Origin: Liolophura sinensis | Lineage: Eukaryota > Mollusca > Polyplacophora > Chitonida > Chitonidae | Assembly (NCBI RefSeq): GCF_032854445.1 | Contig: NC_088295.1 | Span: 53,675,249-53,735,248 of the forward strand | Direction of reading: 5' to 3' | DNA: 60,000 nucleotides | Part shown: positions 33,301-44,410 of the stretch, in pieces | How the letters are laid out: each line of letters opens with the position of its first letter | How positions within the stretch are numbered: the stretch's first letter is position 1 | The notes under the pieces: generated by a model | Seen by the model: the letters and a program-made list of their open reading frames with translations, nothing else | Told to the model about the DNA's origin: nothing | The model's database searches: none | Program-made: the position numbers and the translations under genes

Positions 33301-36300
33301 AAGCGTATTCCACCCAGTCTCTCTTCTCACCGACCAGGTACACATATATGTATACATGTATGTATAGGACAACTTTTACACATGGGTCAATAGCTGATTC
33401 CACATATTGTCATCATTTAAGTCAAAACTTTTTTAATTTATTTTTTTGATTTTTGGTTTACGCCAGCTGAAGAATATTTCACTTATACAACGGCAACAGC
33501 ATTATGGTGGGAGGAAACCAGATAGCCCCAGGGAGCCCCAAGGGGAACCCACGACCATCTGCAGACTGCTGCCAGACCTTCACACGTAAGGCCGGAGTCT
33601 TTACTTTAAGCCTTGTCACAGTGATTGCTCAATGTACTCACAAAGCAGACGCAGTTCACAAGCTCTGTCGTCTATCCGCATTGCTCAATGCAATCACAAA
33701 GCAGACACAATTCACAAGCTCTTTAGTCTATCCGCATTGTTTAATGCACTCACAAAGCGGCACAGTTCACAAGCTCTGTAGTCTATCCGCATTGCTCAAT
33801 GCACTCACAAAGCATACACAGTTCACAATCTCTGTAGTGTATCCGCATTGCTCAATGCACTCACAAAGCGTACACAGTTCACAAGCTCTGTAGTCTATCA
33901 GAAGAGATTGCTCAATGCACTCACAAAGCGGACACAGTTCACAAGCCCTGTAGTCTATCAGCAGAGATTGCTCAATGCACTCACAAAGCAGACACAGTTC
34001 ACAAGCTCTGTAGTCTATCTGCAAAGATTGCTCAGTGCACTCACAAAGCAGACACAGTTCACAAGCTCTGTAGTCTATCTGCAGAGATTGCTCAATGCTT
34101 TCCCAAAACAGACACAGTTCACAAGCTCTGTAGTCTATCAGCAGAGAGTAATGTGTTTTAGAGGGTACCCGAAATGCTCGGGTTTTTTTATTTCTTAATG
34201 CATAGTATGTGGCATAATCTATGAAACTACAGGAAGTTTCAGTTTTCTTCTTGGGGCATAAAACGGGCTTTAAACTTCAGTTTTCTTACAGATGTCAGCG
34301 TTGAGTCTGGTAATTAAGTAGCCCTCTGTGGCAATGTCAAGGGTAGCTATCAAAACAGCTTTGTTGTGCGGTAGAGCCCGAATTGAGGGTGTTGAGTGGG
34401 ACCGAATTCCCACTTTTTTTTTTTTTTTTTTTTTTTGGCTTTTTTTGGCATATCTTCTTCATGTTCCTTAAAACTGCATGTAGACTTTTAGTTTTATAGT
34501 ACCTTTTCATTTACCTTTTCATATGGCTTGGAACTGATTTGGAACAGACAGGAAAATGCCCCATTGTTACCACTGCACGTACATGTAACTAATATTGAAA
34601 GATTAGTTCTTTTCTTTGCTGACAGATATGTTTGTTTCCTTTCTCTTGCAGATATCATCATTAACAGAAATCTTATCTACCTGGCTTAGCAACATACACT
34701 ACACTCCTGACCTGTCAAAGATGTGAGTGTTTTTTTGGTCAGGAATATGATGCCAAAATTTATAGACATATCCGTTTTTTGAAAGATTGTGAAAAAATAT
34801 TAATAATTGTGTTATAGGCTACATGTACATCAGTATTAAGCAGATAGATACAGTGTACATATTCTTAGCTCGTACTAAATGATGTGACCTTGTGCTAGTG
34901 GGAACATTCAGTATATCTTCTGTTTTTATTTATTTGTTTATTTATTTGATTGTTGTTATAAGCCGTACTCAAGAATATTTCACTTATGCGACAGCGGCCA
35001 GCATTGTGGTGGAAGGGGAACCAGGCAGGGTGCGGGGGAAACCCATGACCCTCCGCAGGTTGATGCAGACCTTCCATATACGGCCAGAGAGGATCTTTTG
35101 TTGTAATATTGATTAAGAATGATGTATAAAACGTTGAACCTGGTCATTTTAATATAGTGACCAATTCTTGAGAACTGTTTAAACAAACAGATGAAATAGT
35201 TTAAATAATTAAGTAATTACACATTGGAATATTTCATGCCCAATACACCTTTAAGTTTAATTTGTAGAAAATTAACACAAACATAATTAAAGAGATGTAT
35301 TTTTTGTTGATTTTTTGGTGAACTAATGGAATGTCTGTTTGGCTACATGTAGGCTCTCTCAAGGTGACTGGGATAATGCATTGCCAGGGAACGCCCTCTA
35401 TACAGAGTTATTGCCCTTAGTTGAGCAGACTGGCTTACCATTACTGCAGCAGATTCATCACTATACAGGTCTAGAGTTGGATGACAAGTAAGCAGAGAAG
35501 ACAACAAGATCTGTAGAATTGTTTGATATACTGCATTTACTGCATCATCTGAATTCTAAATAAATTATCACTTTGTGACAAACAGGGGATGAACAAGCTT
35601 TGTTAACTACAGTTTACGCAAGGTCCTGCTAAGACCATGTGTTCTGTTTACGTCTATTTCAATTTAGAACAACAGTGTGTTTGGTAATCACAGAACTGTA
35701 TCATCGGTATTAAGGAATGTGACATTGAGAAAATACAAACAAAAACGCCTGATATCCAAACAAATAGTATCAGCTCTGTTCAGTGTTCAATGGGCAGATG
35801 TTCCTTTTAGTTTGGCGCTTAGTGAGGGTGAAGTTTGTGGACACAAGCATCATGTTTAGCGGTTCTGCTTGACTTTGTCCTGCATGTTTGTAAGCATTTG
35901 ACCTAGCTGGCGGTACCGACTTCAGGCCAATTACTGAACTTAGCAGGACCTTCTGATTGATAACAGGCCCTTTCATTCAGATTTCTTAAAATTGTAATAA
36001 AACTGACTTTGCTAGGGAAAAATAATGCAAAGTATATATAATTTTTGTTTACAATATTTTTCTTAAAGCAGTGACTCTCCCAGGGCGGTTTTCTTGCCAG
36101 CTCATCCTGACAAGTTACTGTAGTATCCTGCCCAACATGTATGCATTGTGACACGGGCAGCCATTCTCAGTTTCCCGCTCATAAATATGTCATTCAGAGT
36201 GCATCAGTTTAACACTTGAGTTAACTGCAAAATCCAATTTTTTGCATTGATATCTGTCTATCCATTATAAGAAACCACACTGACAATCAAGAGCTAATAG

Positions 36301-39300
36301 GTTTTTTGATGTGACAGTCTATCACATGACGCTTTCAGCGCTTGTGATTGGCCATGTTGATAAGGGGTTCTACAACATGGCTACTCGCAGTGAATTGGCC
36401 ATCAGTGCCATATCTGCATTGCCGAACTTCCTCTTCTTGGCTTTCAAAGCTTCATACAATTTTTCACATATTGTCTGTGATAAGTGTGTCCTATATCATT
36501 TTTTCTATGTATATATAGTAGCAGACTGTATGTTTACTTTAAACACTCATGAAGTTGAAAAATATATATATAAACTTATAAATAGTTCAGGCCAATTGTA
36601 GGAAGCCATGTTTCAGCTGTAAGTAAGAATGTACAACCTTTTCACAACACTTAATTTTTGGTACTGTAAGTTCACATTTTTACTACACATTGAGAAACAT
36701 TTAATAACAGATTCTCTGGAAAGTGAAACTATTCACATCATGAAATCTGAAAACATACATGTCCAATACTAATTCAAACAGGATATTTGATTTAAATTGG
36801 AAATGAAGATGAATATATTTATATTCATATATTATAGAATATTGTTTCACGTATGTCATGAACGTTTGCCTTGTTTCTGTGTTATTCTGTCTTCTTGTAG
36901 ACATATGCCTATTAACATAAAGTACATCTGCAGATTTCTGCTTCCTGATGGTAATGCGATGGCAGCTGTGATTACAGTGTTGAAGTCTGCTAGAATCTCA
37001 ACATTGAGAAGAACAATGTCTGTGATTGGTCAATCATCTATGGCTATGGTAAGTTATGTTCCTTCTCTCCTCTGGATAATTTTTACTCTAATCAGAGATT
37101 TTTCGGAGGTTTAGTGCCTGGATCTTGTGAAAAGGACACAGAAATACGGAATGGCTGAAGACCCAAGGAAGTGCAGTGTTGATTATCATAAAAGTGCTTA
37201 AGCAAATTAGGTAATAATTAGGTGATGACAAATAGTGTAAGTGGGCATTGCCTTTGACATTCCCGGTTTGTACACTGTACCTACATTCCACTGATTCCCA
37301 ATATGCTCAGTGAATTAACTTTTGGCTATGGAATGAATAAAATATGCTGTAAATGCCTTTTTATTTGCGTGGTACTAACATTCGCGGATTTTACGGCAAA
37401 CACCTTACCACGAAAATAAGTGCCATCAAATATAAAACCCATATAGCATTAACATAGCGTTACAGCTATAAATTTGTTAACAAGCACTATAGTTGTAATA
37501 CATTTTCAGACACACTAATTAAAAATACCTAATTAGAATGTATTCTGGCTTTCACAAATCCAGCTTAATTGATCGTCAGTTAATCTGTCTTTTAGGGAGC
37601 CTTAGGTCTGTCTAAGTATTGTCACATTGCGACATTGTTGTTGTTCTTGATTTATTGCCGCGGTTAGAGACATACAAATCAATAATTTGTTCCTGCCGTG
37701 TGTATGTGATACAATATACATACAATGAGAGAAGCTTTTTTTCTATCGACTGTACTTGCCTTTCAGTCAGATCACCTTTCCAATGCACGCGATACATCGC
37801 TCGGGGGTTTTCGCACTTCAGACTTCCTTTTCGTAATGATGATTTCTGAGAAATTTACTCAAATCTGTCACAGTTCACTCAAAGTTTCACTCACGCTGCT
37901 GATGCATGAGAATTAAACAGTGGGATTTATTTATATCACATTTAAACCTTCGTCGTCTCCCAAAGTGAGTGACACAAATATTTGCTCACACAGGAAGGAA
38001 GGGCTTTGTCTTATAAAGATTACCAGTCTTCAAAAGATTAAAAGCTTAGGAGGATTATTTTCCTTTGTCTGATCAAGTTACTGTATTGTTTACAATTTTT
38101 GTCACATCTTACAGGTACAAACAAGTTTAAATGATAACATTGTTACTTGAAAGCTTGAGTTGTTTTATTACTTGACATTTCTGTATTGAAGTTTGATTTA
38201 TGTTTACCAGTTGTCCAAAAATTCTGTTAAGATCCGCAGAAGTTGATTCCGGCGAATGTGTCTTCTTACCAAATCCACGAAAGTTTTTGCTGGCAAATGA
38301 AAAGGCATTTACGGTATATAGTATAGAGCACATGCATATGTATTGCTAATTGATCCTTCTTACTATCTGGTATTGTGTGTGGTGTACATGCTGCTATCTG
38401 AAGGAGATAGACATGACGAGGAAGACCCAGTCTGAATGTGAGCTAGTGTGTGAGGCTGGAGATGATGAGGTTAGCTGTAGTATGGAGGAGATAGACCTGA
38501 CGAGGAAGACCCAGTGTGATTGTGAGCAGGTGTGTGAGGCGGGAGATGATGAGGTTAGCTGTAGTATGGAGGAGATAGACATGACGAGGAAGACCCAGTG
38601 TGATTGTGAGCAGGTGTGTGAGGCGGGAGATGATGAGGTTAGCTGTAGTATGGAGGAGATAGACCTGACGAGGAAGACCCAGTGTGATTGTGAGCAGGTG
38701 TGTGAGGCGGGAGATGATGAGGTTAGCTGTAGTATGGAGGAGATAGACATGACGAGGAAGACCCAGTGTGATTGTGAGCAGGTGTGTGAGGCTGGAGATG
38801 ATGAGGTTAGCTGTAGTATGGAGGAGATAGGCCTGACGAGGGAGGTACTGTCTGAATGTGAGCAGGTGTGTGAGGCTGGAGATGATGAGGTTAGCTGTAG
38901 TATGGAGGAGATAGGCCTGACGAGGGAGGTACTGTCTGAATGTGAGCAGGTGTGTGAGGCTGGAGATGATGAGGTTAGCTGTAGTATGGAGGAGATAGGC
39001 CTGATGAGGGAGGTACTGTCTGAATGTGAGCAGGTGTGTGAGGCTGGAGATGATGAGGTTAGCTGTAGTATGGAGGAGATAGACATGACGAGGAAGACCC
39101 AGTGTGATTGTGAGCAGGTGTGTGAGGCTGGAGATCATGAGGTTAGCTGTAGTATGGAGGAGATAGACCTGACGAGGAAGACCCAGTGTGATTGTGAGCA
39201 GGTGTGTGAGGCTGGAGATGATGAGGTTAGCTGTAGTATGGAGGAGATAGACATGACGAGAAAGGTACTGTCTGAATGTGAGCAGGTGTGTGAGGCTGGA

Positions 39301-42300
39301 GATGATGAGGTTAGCTGTAGTATGGAGGAGATAGACATGACGAGGAAGACCCAGTGTGATTGTGAGCAGGTGTGTGAGGCTGGAGATGATGAGGTTAGCT
39401 GTAGTATGGAGGAGATAGACATGACGAGAAAGGTACTGTCTGAATGTGAGCAGGTGTGTGAGGCTGGAGATGATGAGGTTATCTGTAGTATGGAGGAGAT
39501 AGACATGACGAGGAAGACCCAGTCTGAATGAGAGCAGGTGTGTGAGGCGGGAGATGATGAGGTTAGCTGTAGTATGGAGGAAATAGACATGACGAGGAAG
39601 ACCCAGTGTGATTGTGAGCAGGTGTGTGAGGCGGGAGATGATGAGGTTAGCTGTAGTATGGAGGAGATAGGCCTGACAAGGAAGACCCAGTCTGAATGTG
39701 AGCAGGTGTGTGAGGCTGGAGATGATGAGGTTAGCTGTAGTGTGGAGGAGATAGGCCTGACGAGGGAGGTACTGTCTGAATGTGAGCAGGTGTGTGAGGC
39801 TGGAGATGATGAGGTTAGCTGTAGTATGGAGGAGATAGGCCTGACGAGGGAGGTACTGTCTGAATGTGAGCAGGTGTGTGAGGCTGGAGATGATGAGGTT
39901 AGCTGTAGTATGGAGGAGATAGGCCTGACGAGGAATGTGAGCAGGTGTGTGAGGCTGGAGATGATGAGGTTAGCTGTAGTATGGAGGAGATAGGCCTGTT
40001 GAGGAAAGTACTGTCTGAATGTGAGCAGGTGTGTGAGGCTGGAGATGATGAGGTTAGCTGTAGTATGGAGGAGATAGGCCTGATGGGGAAAGCGCTGTCT
40101 GAATGTGAGCAGGTGTGTGAGGCTGGAGATGATGAGGTTAGCTGTAGTATGGAGGAGATAGGCCTGATGGGGAAAGCACTGTCTGAATGCGAGGAGGTGT
40201 GTGAGGCTGGAGATGATGAGGTTAGCTGTAGTATGGAGGAGATAGGCCTGATGGGGAAAGCACTGTCTGATTGTGAGCAGGTGTGTGAGGCTGGAGATGA
40301 TGAGGTTAGCTGTAGTATGGAGGAGATAGGCCTGATGAGGAAGGTACTGTCTGAATGTGAGCAGGTGTGTCAGGCTAGACATGATGGGGTTAGATGTAAT
40401 ATGGAGATATAGACCTGACGAGGAAGACCCTGTCTCATTGTGAGCAGGTGTGTCAGGCTGGAGAGGATACGGTTAGCTGTAGTATGGAGGATATAGGCCT
40501 GACTAGGAAGACCCTGTCTGATTATGAGCAGGTGTTTCAGGCTGAAGGTGAAGAGGTTAGCTGTAGTATGGAGGAGATAGACCTGACTAGGAAGACCCTG
40601 TCTGATTATGAGCAGGTGTTTCAGGCTGAAGGTGAAGAGGTTAGCTGTAGTATGGAGGAGATAGAGCTGACTAGGAAGACCCTGTCTGATTATGAACAGG
40701 TGTTTCAGGCTGGAGGTGAAGAGGTTAGCTGTAGTATGGAGGAGATAGAGCTGACTAGGAAGACCCTGTCTGATTATGAGCAGGTGTGTGAGGCTGAAGG
40801 TGGTTAGCTGTAGTATGGAGGAGATAGACCTGACTAGGAAGACCCTGTCTGATTATGAACAGGTGTTTCAGGCTGGAGGTGATGAGGTTAGCTGTAGTAT
40901 GGAGGAGATAGGCCTGATGAGGAAGACACTGTCTGAATGTCTGCACATCTCAGAAAATGTCCTCCAGGCTCTGGAGCTCAGACAGCAACAGTTGGAGGCA
41001 AAACAGCTGAGATCCCGTCAGAGAGATACCTTGAAACGACTTCTGACCAGGTAAACACATATTTAACTTTAAAGGAAGTTATCCCTCTCTGTATGTCTGG
41101 TCTCTCTGTTTCTCCACAACTTTTCATCAAGTTGACATCACACTTTGCCTGATGTAATACTGAGGAGCCAAGGAAGTGCATTGTCAAGTATTCAGAATTG
41201 TCCATTGTATATGCAAATTAGGCAATAATGACATCACAAGTCTCATGTTTTTACTTGTATAAAGTACTTGCTAATAGTGTGGCATATAGGTAGGCTTTTT
41301 AATGGCACTGCTCTATTTTCATTTCACTTTTACAACTTTCACATTTAAGGGTGAAACTTCTGCCAAACTGCATGTGGAACAACAGTTAACAGCATATACT
41401 GTTGATATTTATAATGAAATTTCCCAAATTTATTAACATAGCAGCAAAAACACTTTCGAAGTGCAACTGTTCTTAAAGTGCTCATTTTTAGAGCAGTCCA
41501 AGGTGAACCAGGCTTATTTTTGCTAATGTACATACATCGTATTTGTAGGAATTTCTTTTGACTTTTATACTTTTCTGCTTTGTAGCACTTCGCAACACTT
41601 TTGAAATCTCATTGTTTCTACTCCTGAGATAGAATATATAAAAACTTGAAGTGTTAAAACTTTTACAAATCTTTTTCCTCACAGTCAGCTGAAGATGATT
41701 TATTGTAGCTTAGCTTTTTGCTGTACAGTATGCGTGTGATGTTAATAGTATGTTCCAGAAATTATTCCATTGCACATTTCAGCACTATCATCATTCTTTT
41801 TGCCCTGTTACAGTTATCCAGGATAATTCTTTTTTTTTTCTGTATCTGTTTGCAGTGTGCCATGTTTGTCAGTGGGGTTGAGGACCGTGATCGCTGTGAC
41901 TCTCTCTCAGCTTATTGTCCCAGCTTCAAGTGGTTACAAAGTCAGCATCAGGTAGAGCCCTCTGTCTTCATAATCTTTTAGTTTAATAATAATACCACAG
42001 CAAATGACCTAAAATTTCACCAATGTCTAAATCACACATTTTACCTGATTCCGAGATTCTGTCGATCTTATGAAGATGTTTTGCCGTTTGGAAGGAAGGA
42101 AGGATATCTTACTGGAAAAATGTAAGTTCCAGCACCGAAAGTCCAATTTTATGACATTTACCTGTATCTGAAAATGCACTTTTTCGGAAGAAATTTAGGG
42201 TTATTTCTCGAATGTTCTGTTTTACATGGTGGTATGCAGATATATTGCAAAACCTGTAAGGATGTATTGATTATGCTGGCAAAATCTGTACAGATACATC

Positions 42301-42835
42301 GTATATAACATACTTTTATAGATATTGCTTTACATGATTGTACTTGTGTGTTTTATTTAGCATCCACTTCAACTGACCAACACATTTACATTGTTTCTGA
42401 CATTTTTGTATTACTTTTTCAGAAACATTCATAGAATTATAATTTGATTTTTTATTATAAAGAAAGTTGGTTCGGTATGGAGTTAAATAATTTTTATAAG
42501 CATAGTTTATATGCATTTGCAGAGTGGTGTGATAGTGATGGATTGTAGTTAAAACAGTATGTAGTTAGTAGAAGCAAAAACTCTCACTGAAAATGGTTGA
42601 TTTTTGCATGTACCCTATATTCAATTGTTCAATGAACACTTCCTTAGTTCATGACAGCCATGGGGTTAGATAAGAACAGCTGATGCATTATTCTGCATTG
42701 TTTTGTTCCAGGTTTCAGAAGACCATGTTACAATATTGTGAGAATGTAAGGACTTGTACTGCTGGTCATAAAAACAATTGGTTAGAAAGTGTGGAGCTGA
42801 TGAAAAAGTTTGTGCGTAGTCTGTTGAAAGAATGA
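24351..42835 (+). CDS. ERMARD: ER membrane-associated RNA degradation protein, 18 coding exons
   Basis: A HEPN-superfamily (DUF4209) predicted RNase anchored in the ER membrane. Exons: 24351-24504, 24801-24955, 25583-25684, 26350-26439, 27043-27140, 28415-28548, 29113-29230, 29675-29780, 30382-30411, 31617-31682, 32745-32909, 33254-33337, 34652-34722, 35353-35487, 36901-37048, about 40863-41050, 41783-41951, 42719-42835. All have GT-AG borders and compatible phases; about 709 residues, close to the human length. Family blocks: start [86 protein letters not shown]. The two Rx4H motifs RNLVWH and RDRLGH fit HEPN catalytic sites. Exon 17 encodes a hydrophobic segment ([16 protein letters not shown]), the expected C-terminal anchor. 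Exon 9 is a 30 bp microexon. The start of exon 16 is uncertain because it lies in an 84 bp repeat array. Confidence 0.92.
25013..25345 (+). mobile_element. tRNA-derived SINE, family B, in ERMARD intron 2
   Basis: Box A around tggccaagtggttaggg and a perfect box B GGTTCGATCC in the first ~80 bp, a unique body, and the end gcattaaacagcaatccagt plus an AT-rich tail. It is unlike family A in the body. The exact target duplication is not clear. Confidence 0.7.
25866..26116 (-). mobile_element. tRNA-derived SINE, family A, in ERMARD intron 3
   Basis: Reverse orientation from the tail block (tttatttgattggtgtttta) to the tRNA-like head (cattacgctgcgctagtgcg then ctaacc). Small internal deletions are present. 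Confidence 0.88.
27915..28000 (-). mobile_element. SINE family A 3' end, truncated, in ERMARD intron 5
   Basis: Only tail and adjacent body: ttatttatttgattggtg, then aactcaagaatatttcac and ttatacgac. It is broken off before the family A middle; the next element (family C) begins about 60 bp on. Confidence 0.75.
28058..28407 (+). mobile_element. tRNA-derived SINE, family C, in ERMARD intron 5
   Basis: The tRNA-like head has tagcacagtttgtagagc as box A and gatcaaacctgg as box B. The body includes ggcgttcagcatgaaggc, cagtataatggctcggg and ctcagtgaagcagcact. The end is gagcatgacgttagacccca followed by (CACT)n. A second copy lies at 46,930. The element runs to within 8 bp of the start of exon 6. 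Confidence 0.75.
28540..28700. repeat. 18 bp minisatellite starting at the exon 6 donor
   Basis: About seven near-identical copies of attctcatacttatattc. They are preceded by three shorter copies of aaattctca, the first being the last bases of exon 6 with its donor (ATTCTCAG|GTAAAA). Confidence 0.88.
29771..30085. repeat. ~30 bp minisatellite copying the exon 8 splice donor
   Basis: About ten copies of a unit containing cagctgaggtatgtgtacaa and atgtacaca. The first unit is the exon 8 end itself, ACAGCTGAG|GTAAGTATAC. Most units keep a donor-like GAG|GTATGT or a close variant. Confidence 0.9.
30567..30797 (+). mobile_element. tRNA-derived SINE, family A, 5'-truncated, in ERMARD intron 9
   Basis: Lacks the box A part, begins at tattgacccaggagcc and ends in (AAAT)n. 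A perfect 12 bp target-site duplication TTTACTCTGGTG at 30,555-30,566 and 30,798-30,809 shows that the truncation happened at insertion. Confidence 0.92.
31319..31584 (+). mobile_element. tRNA-derived SINE, family A, full length, in ERMARD intron 9
   Basis: Starts gggcctctgtggctcagctg and has a complete body and tail. The target duplication TAATGATACATTG / TAATGATATATTG (one mismatch) lies at 31,306-31,318 and 31,585-31,597. It ends about 20 bp before the acceptor of exon 10, inside the usual polypyrimidine and branch-point region. Confidence 0.92.
31960..32405. repeat. Decayed SINE-like sequence in ERMARD intron 10
   Basis: Blocks resembling the family A end occur: actggccgctatgatataaa, gaagtattcttgaatactg and, later, tacggtgtaaaatacatatc then aaataaat. 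The rest does not match. Possibly two old copies of a related family. Confidence 0.35.
33434..33592 (-). mobile_element. SINE family A, reverse, head truncated, in ERMARD intron 12
   Basis: Runs from gaatatttcacttatacaac through atggtgggaggaaacc to gcagactgctgccagac and acgtaaggccgga. It directly abuts the 60 bp array. Confidence 0.85.
33600..34147. repeat. 60 bp minisatellite, ~9 copies, ERMARD intron 12
   Basis: The unit contains tcacaaagcagacacagttc, acaagctctgtagtctatc and agagattgctcaatgcac. The 5' copies are shorter and more varied, the 3' copies nearly identical. It produces open frames on both strands by periodicity (60 is divisible by 3), not by coding. Confidence 0.9.
34926..35095 (-). 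mobile_element. SINE family A, reverse, head truncated, in ERMARD intron 13
   Basis: Tail tttatttatttgattgttg, then agccgtactcaagaatattt, ccagcattgtggtggaa and ccatatacggccagagagg. Confidence 0.87.
37345..38330. repeat. Possible non-autonomous DNA transposon in ERMARD intron 15
   Basis: The left end atgctgtaaatgccttttta then tttgcgtgg is matched, inverted, by the right end (reverse complement: ataccgtaaatgccttttca then tttgcc). The region between has no coding likeness. Target duplication unclear. Confidence 0.4.
38395..40935. repeat. 84 bp tandem array, ~30 units, running into ERMARD exon 16
   Basis: The unit encodes 28 residues of the form [20 protein letters not shown] then DDEVSCSM. Two main variants (TRKTQCD and TREVLSE) are mixed, and the 3' units ([11 protein letters not shown]) are the most diverged. 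The array is not one ORF: TGA at 39,529-39,531 and length changes near 39,935, 40,405 and 40,800 shift the frame three times. Only the last unit is in frame with the ERMARD exon that follows ([19 protein letters not shown]). Each unit has gagcag|gtgtgt, so each carries an AG acceptor-like and a GT donor-like dinucleotide at the same place. I place the true acceptor at about 40,862, in the last unit. Long open frames on the minus strand here are periodicity artefacts. Confidence 0.9.
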
Positions 42836-42904
42836 AGGGACTGGTGAGAATGTCTTCAAAGGGAAAAAAAATGTTACAGGTATGTTGAAACATATGCTCA
42901 TTCG

Positions 42905-43168
42905 ACACTTAGCCCTGTCCATTTGCCCTGTCCATTTGACAGTTAGCTCTGTCCATTTGACAGTTAGCTCTGTCCATTCCACAGTTAGCCCAGTCCATTC
43001 CACAGTTAGCCCTGTCCCTTTGATAGTTAGCTCTGTCCATTTGACAGTTAGCCATTCGACAGTTAGCCCCATCCATTCGACAGTTAGTCCTGTCCCTTTG
43101 ATAGTTAACCCTGTCCATTTGACAGTTAGCCCTGTCCATTTGACAGTTAGGCGTACCCATTTGACAGT
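42905..43168. repeat. 21 bp minisatellite, ~12 copies, after the ERMARD stop
   Basis: Unit ccctgtccatttgacagttag with variants (attccacag, ctttgatag). It begins about 70 bp after the stop codon, so it probably lies in the ERMARD 3'UTR or just beyond. Confidence 0.88.
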
Positions 43169-43199
43169 TTAGTAGCCATGTCCATAAGATAAAGTAAGT

Positions 43200-43925
43200 T
43201 GTATAGACCTGTGATAGCAGTATTATTTTTCATCACCAGTTTTTTGCAGTTTTCATATAGAGAAAGGTTAGCCTGGCATGATTATTAATTTGGAATCTAC
43301 AACATAATTATTCCAACCCATACCTTAGCACAAATGATCGGAGGTTTGGGCTGTTCTGGAGTCTTTGGTGATTTTTGATCTGGTCAATCTATCTTCCAAA
43401 CTGATCATTATATACTTTAAACACTTTTCCCACATTCCTGCTGGGTTTGGGAATGCAACCAAATCACGAAGGGTTTCTATAATTTTTTAGAATGTTGCCC
43501 CAGGCTGGCCACCAACAATATTTTTTTTAATACAGCGTAATGCACCAATGAAATAAATAGACTGGATGTGCCATAATGCTTTATTTGTTGTGTTTTTTTT
43601 GATTGTGTGTGTAAGAAACCCATGCCCATACTAAAGTATGATATTTAAATTATTTAATCATTTCAAGCCATGCACAAGATATGTGTATCTCGCCAGCAGT
43701 TAAATCTGTGTAAAAAGCACAGATTATTTACTCAAGTTTGAACTTGTGATATTCAGGGGGATAACTCAGGTTCATGATCAATGCAAAATTGTTCCTGAGT
43801 ATGTGATAGTTGGTTCTGCGGGAACTGATAATTTTACTTCAGAATTCAGTTAAGATTTTCACACAGAATTACGAAGTTCATATGTTGATAAAGGAAAGAA
43901 TAATTGGACAGTGTGGCTGTCAGTA
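43200..43925. other. ERMARD 3' flank
   Basis: No exon recognised. The aataaa at 43,552-43,557 belongs to what looks like a SINE tail (acagcgtaatgcaccaatga then aataaat), so it is not a convincing poly(A) signal for ERMARD. Confidence 0.4.
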
Positions 43926-43929
43926 TCAA

Positions 43930-44410
43930 ATGTTTGATCACACTGTCACACAGCATGATCAGGGTGCTGGTGACTTGTTATTTTGAATGATCAGTGTGCT
44001 GATCACTTGTCATGTTGTATGATCTAAGTGTTGATCACTTGTCATGTTGTATGATCTAAGTGTTGATCACTTGTCATGTTGTAATGATCAGAGTGTTGAT
44101 CACTTGTCATGCTATATGATGTCATAGTGTTGATCACCTGTCATGTTTGTATGGTCAGCATTGATCACTTGTCATGGTGTATTATCAAAGTATTGATCAC
44201 TTGTCATGTTGTATGGTCAGTGTTGATCATTTATCGTGTTGTATGATCCAAGTGTTGATCACCTGTCAAGTTGTATGGTTAGAGTGTTGATCACCTGTCA
44301 TGTTATATGGTCAGAGTGTTGATGACTTGTCATGTTGTATGGTCAGTGTTGACCACTTGTCATGGTTCACATTGTCAGTGTGTTGATCACCTGTTCATGT
44401 TGTATGGTCA
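43930..44410. repeat. ~31 bp minisatellite, ~15 copies
   Basis: Unit around gtgttgatcacttgtcatgt and tgtatgatctaa. Most units hold the palindrome TGATCA. Copies vary in length (26-33 bp) and sequence. Confidence 0.88.

Noticed and set aside
33504-34198. Open frames in the 60 bp array on both strands
   Set aside because: Periodicity artefact; no domain, and located within an ERMARD intron.
38394-40382. Long minus-strand open frames (230, 231 and 415 residues) of [20 protein letters not shown] type
   Set aside because: They are generated by the 84 bp periodicity (a multiple of three), so any stop-free frame of one unit stays open through the array. They overlap the ERMARD-derived repeat and show no family likeness.
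38395-40800. Reading the whole 84 bp array as one large Cys-rich repeat protein
   Set aside because: One in-frame TGA and three frame changes break it, and the frame of the first units differs from that of the following ERMARD exon.
38395-40935. CRISPR-like array
   Set aside because: Units are contiguous, with no unique spacers, in a eukaryotic intron/exon context. The same holds for the 21, 30, 31, 37 and 60 bp arrays.
42712-42720. ERMARD last exon starting at the first AG (tgttccag)
   Set aside because: That start gives the wrong phase after exon 17. The next AG (tttcag, exon from 42,719) gives a phase-0 join to [10 protein letters not shown], as in the family.
43552-43557. ERMARD poly(A) signal
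   Set aside because: The AATAAA is part of a SINE-tail-like sequence (cagcgtaa-gcaccaatgaaataaat). The true signal is not located.
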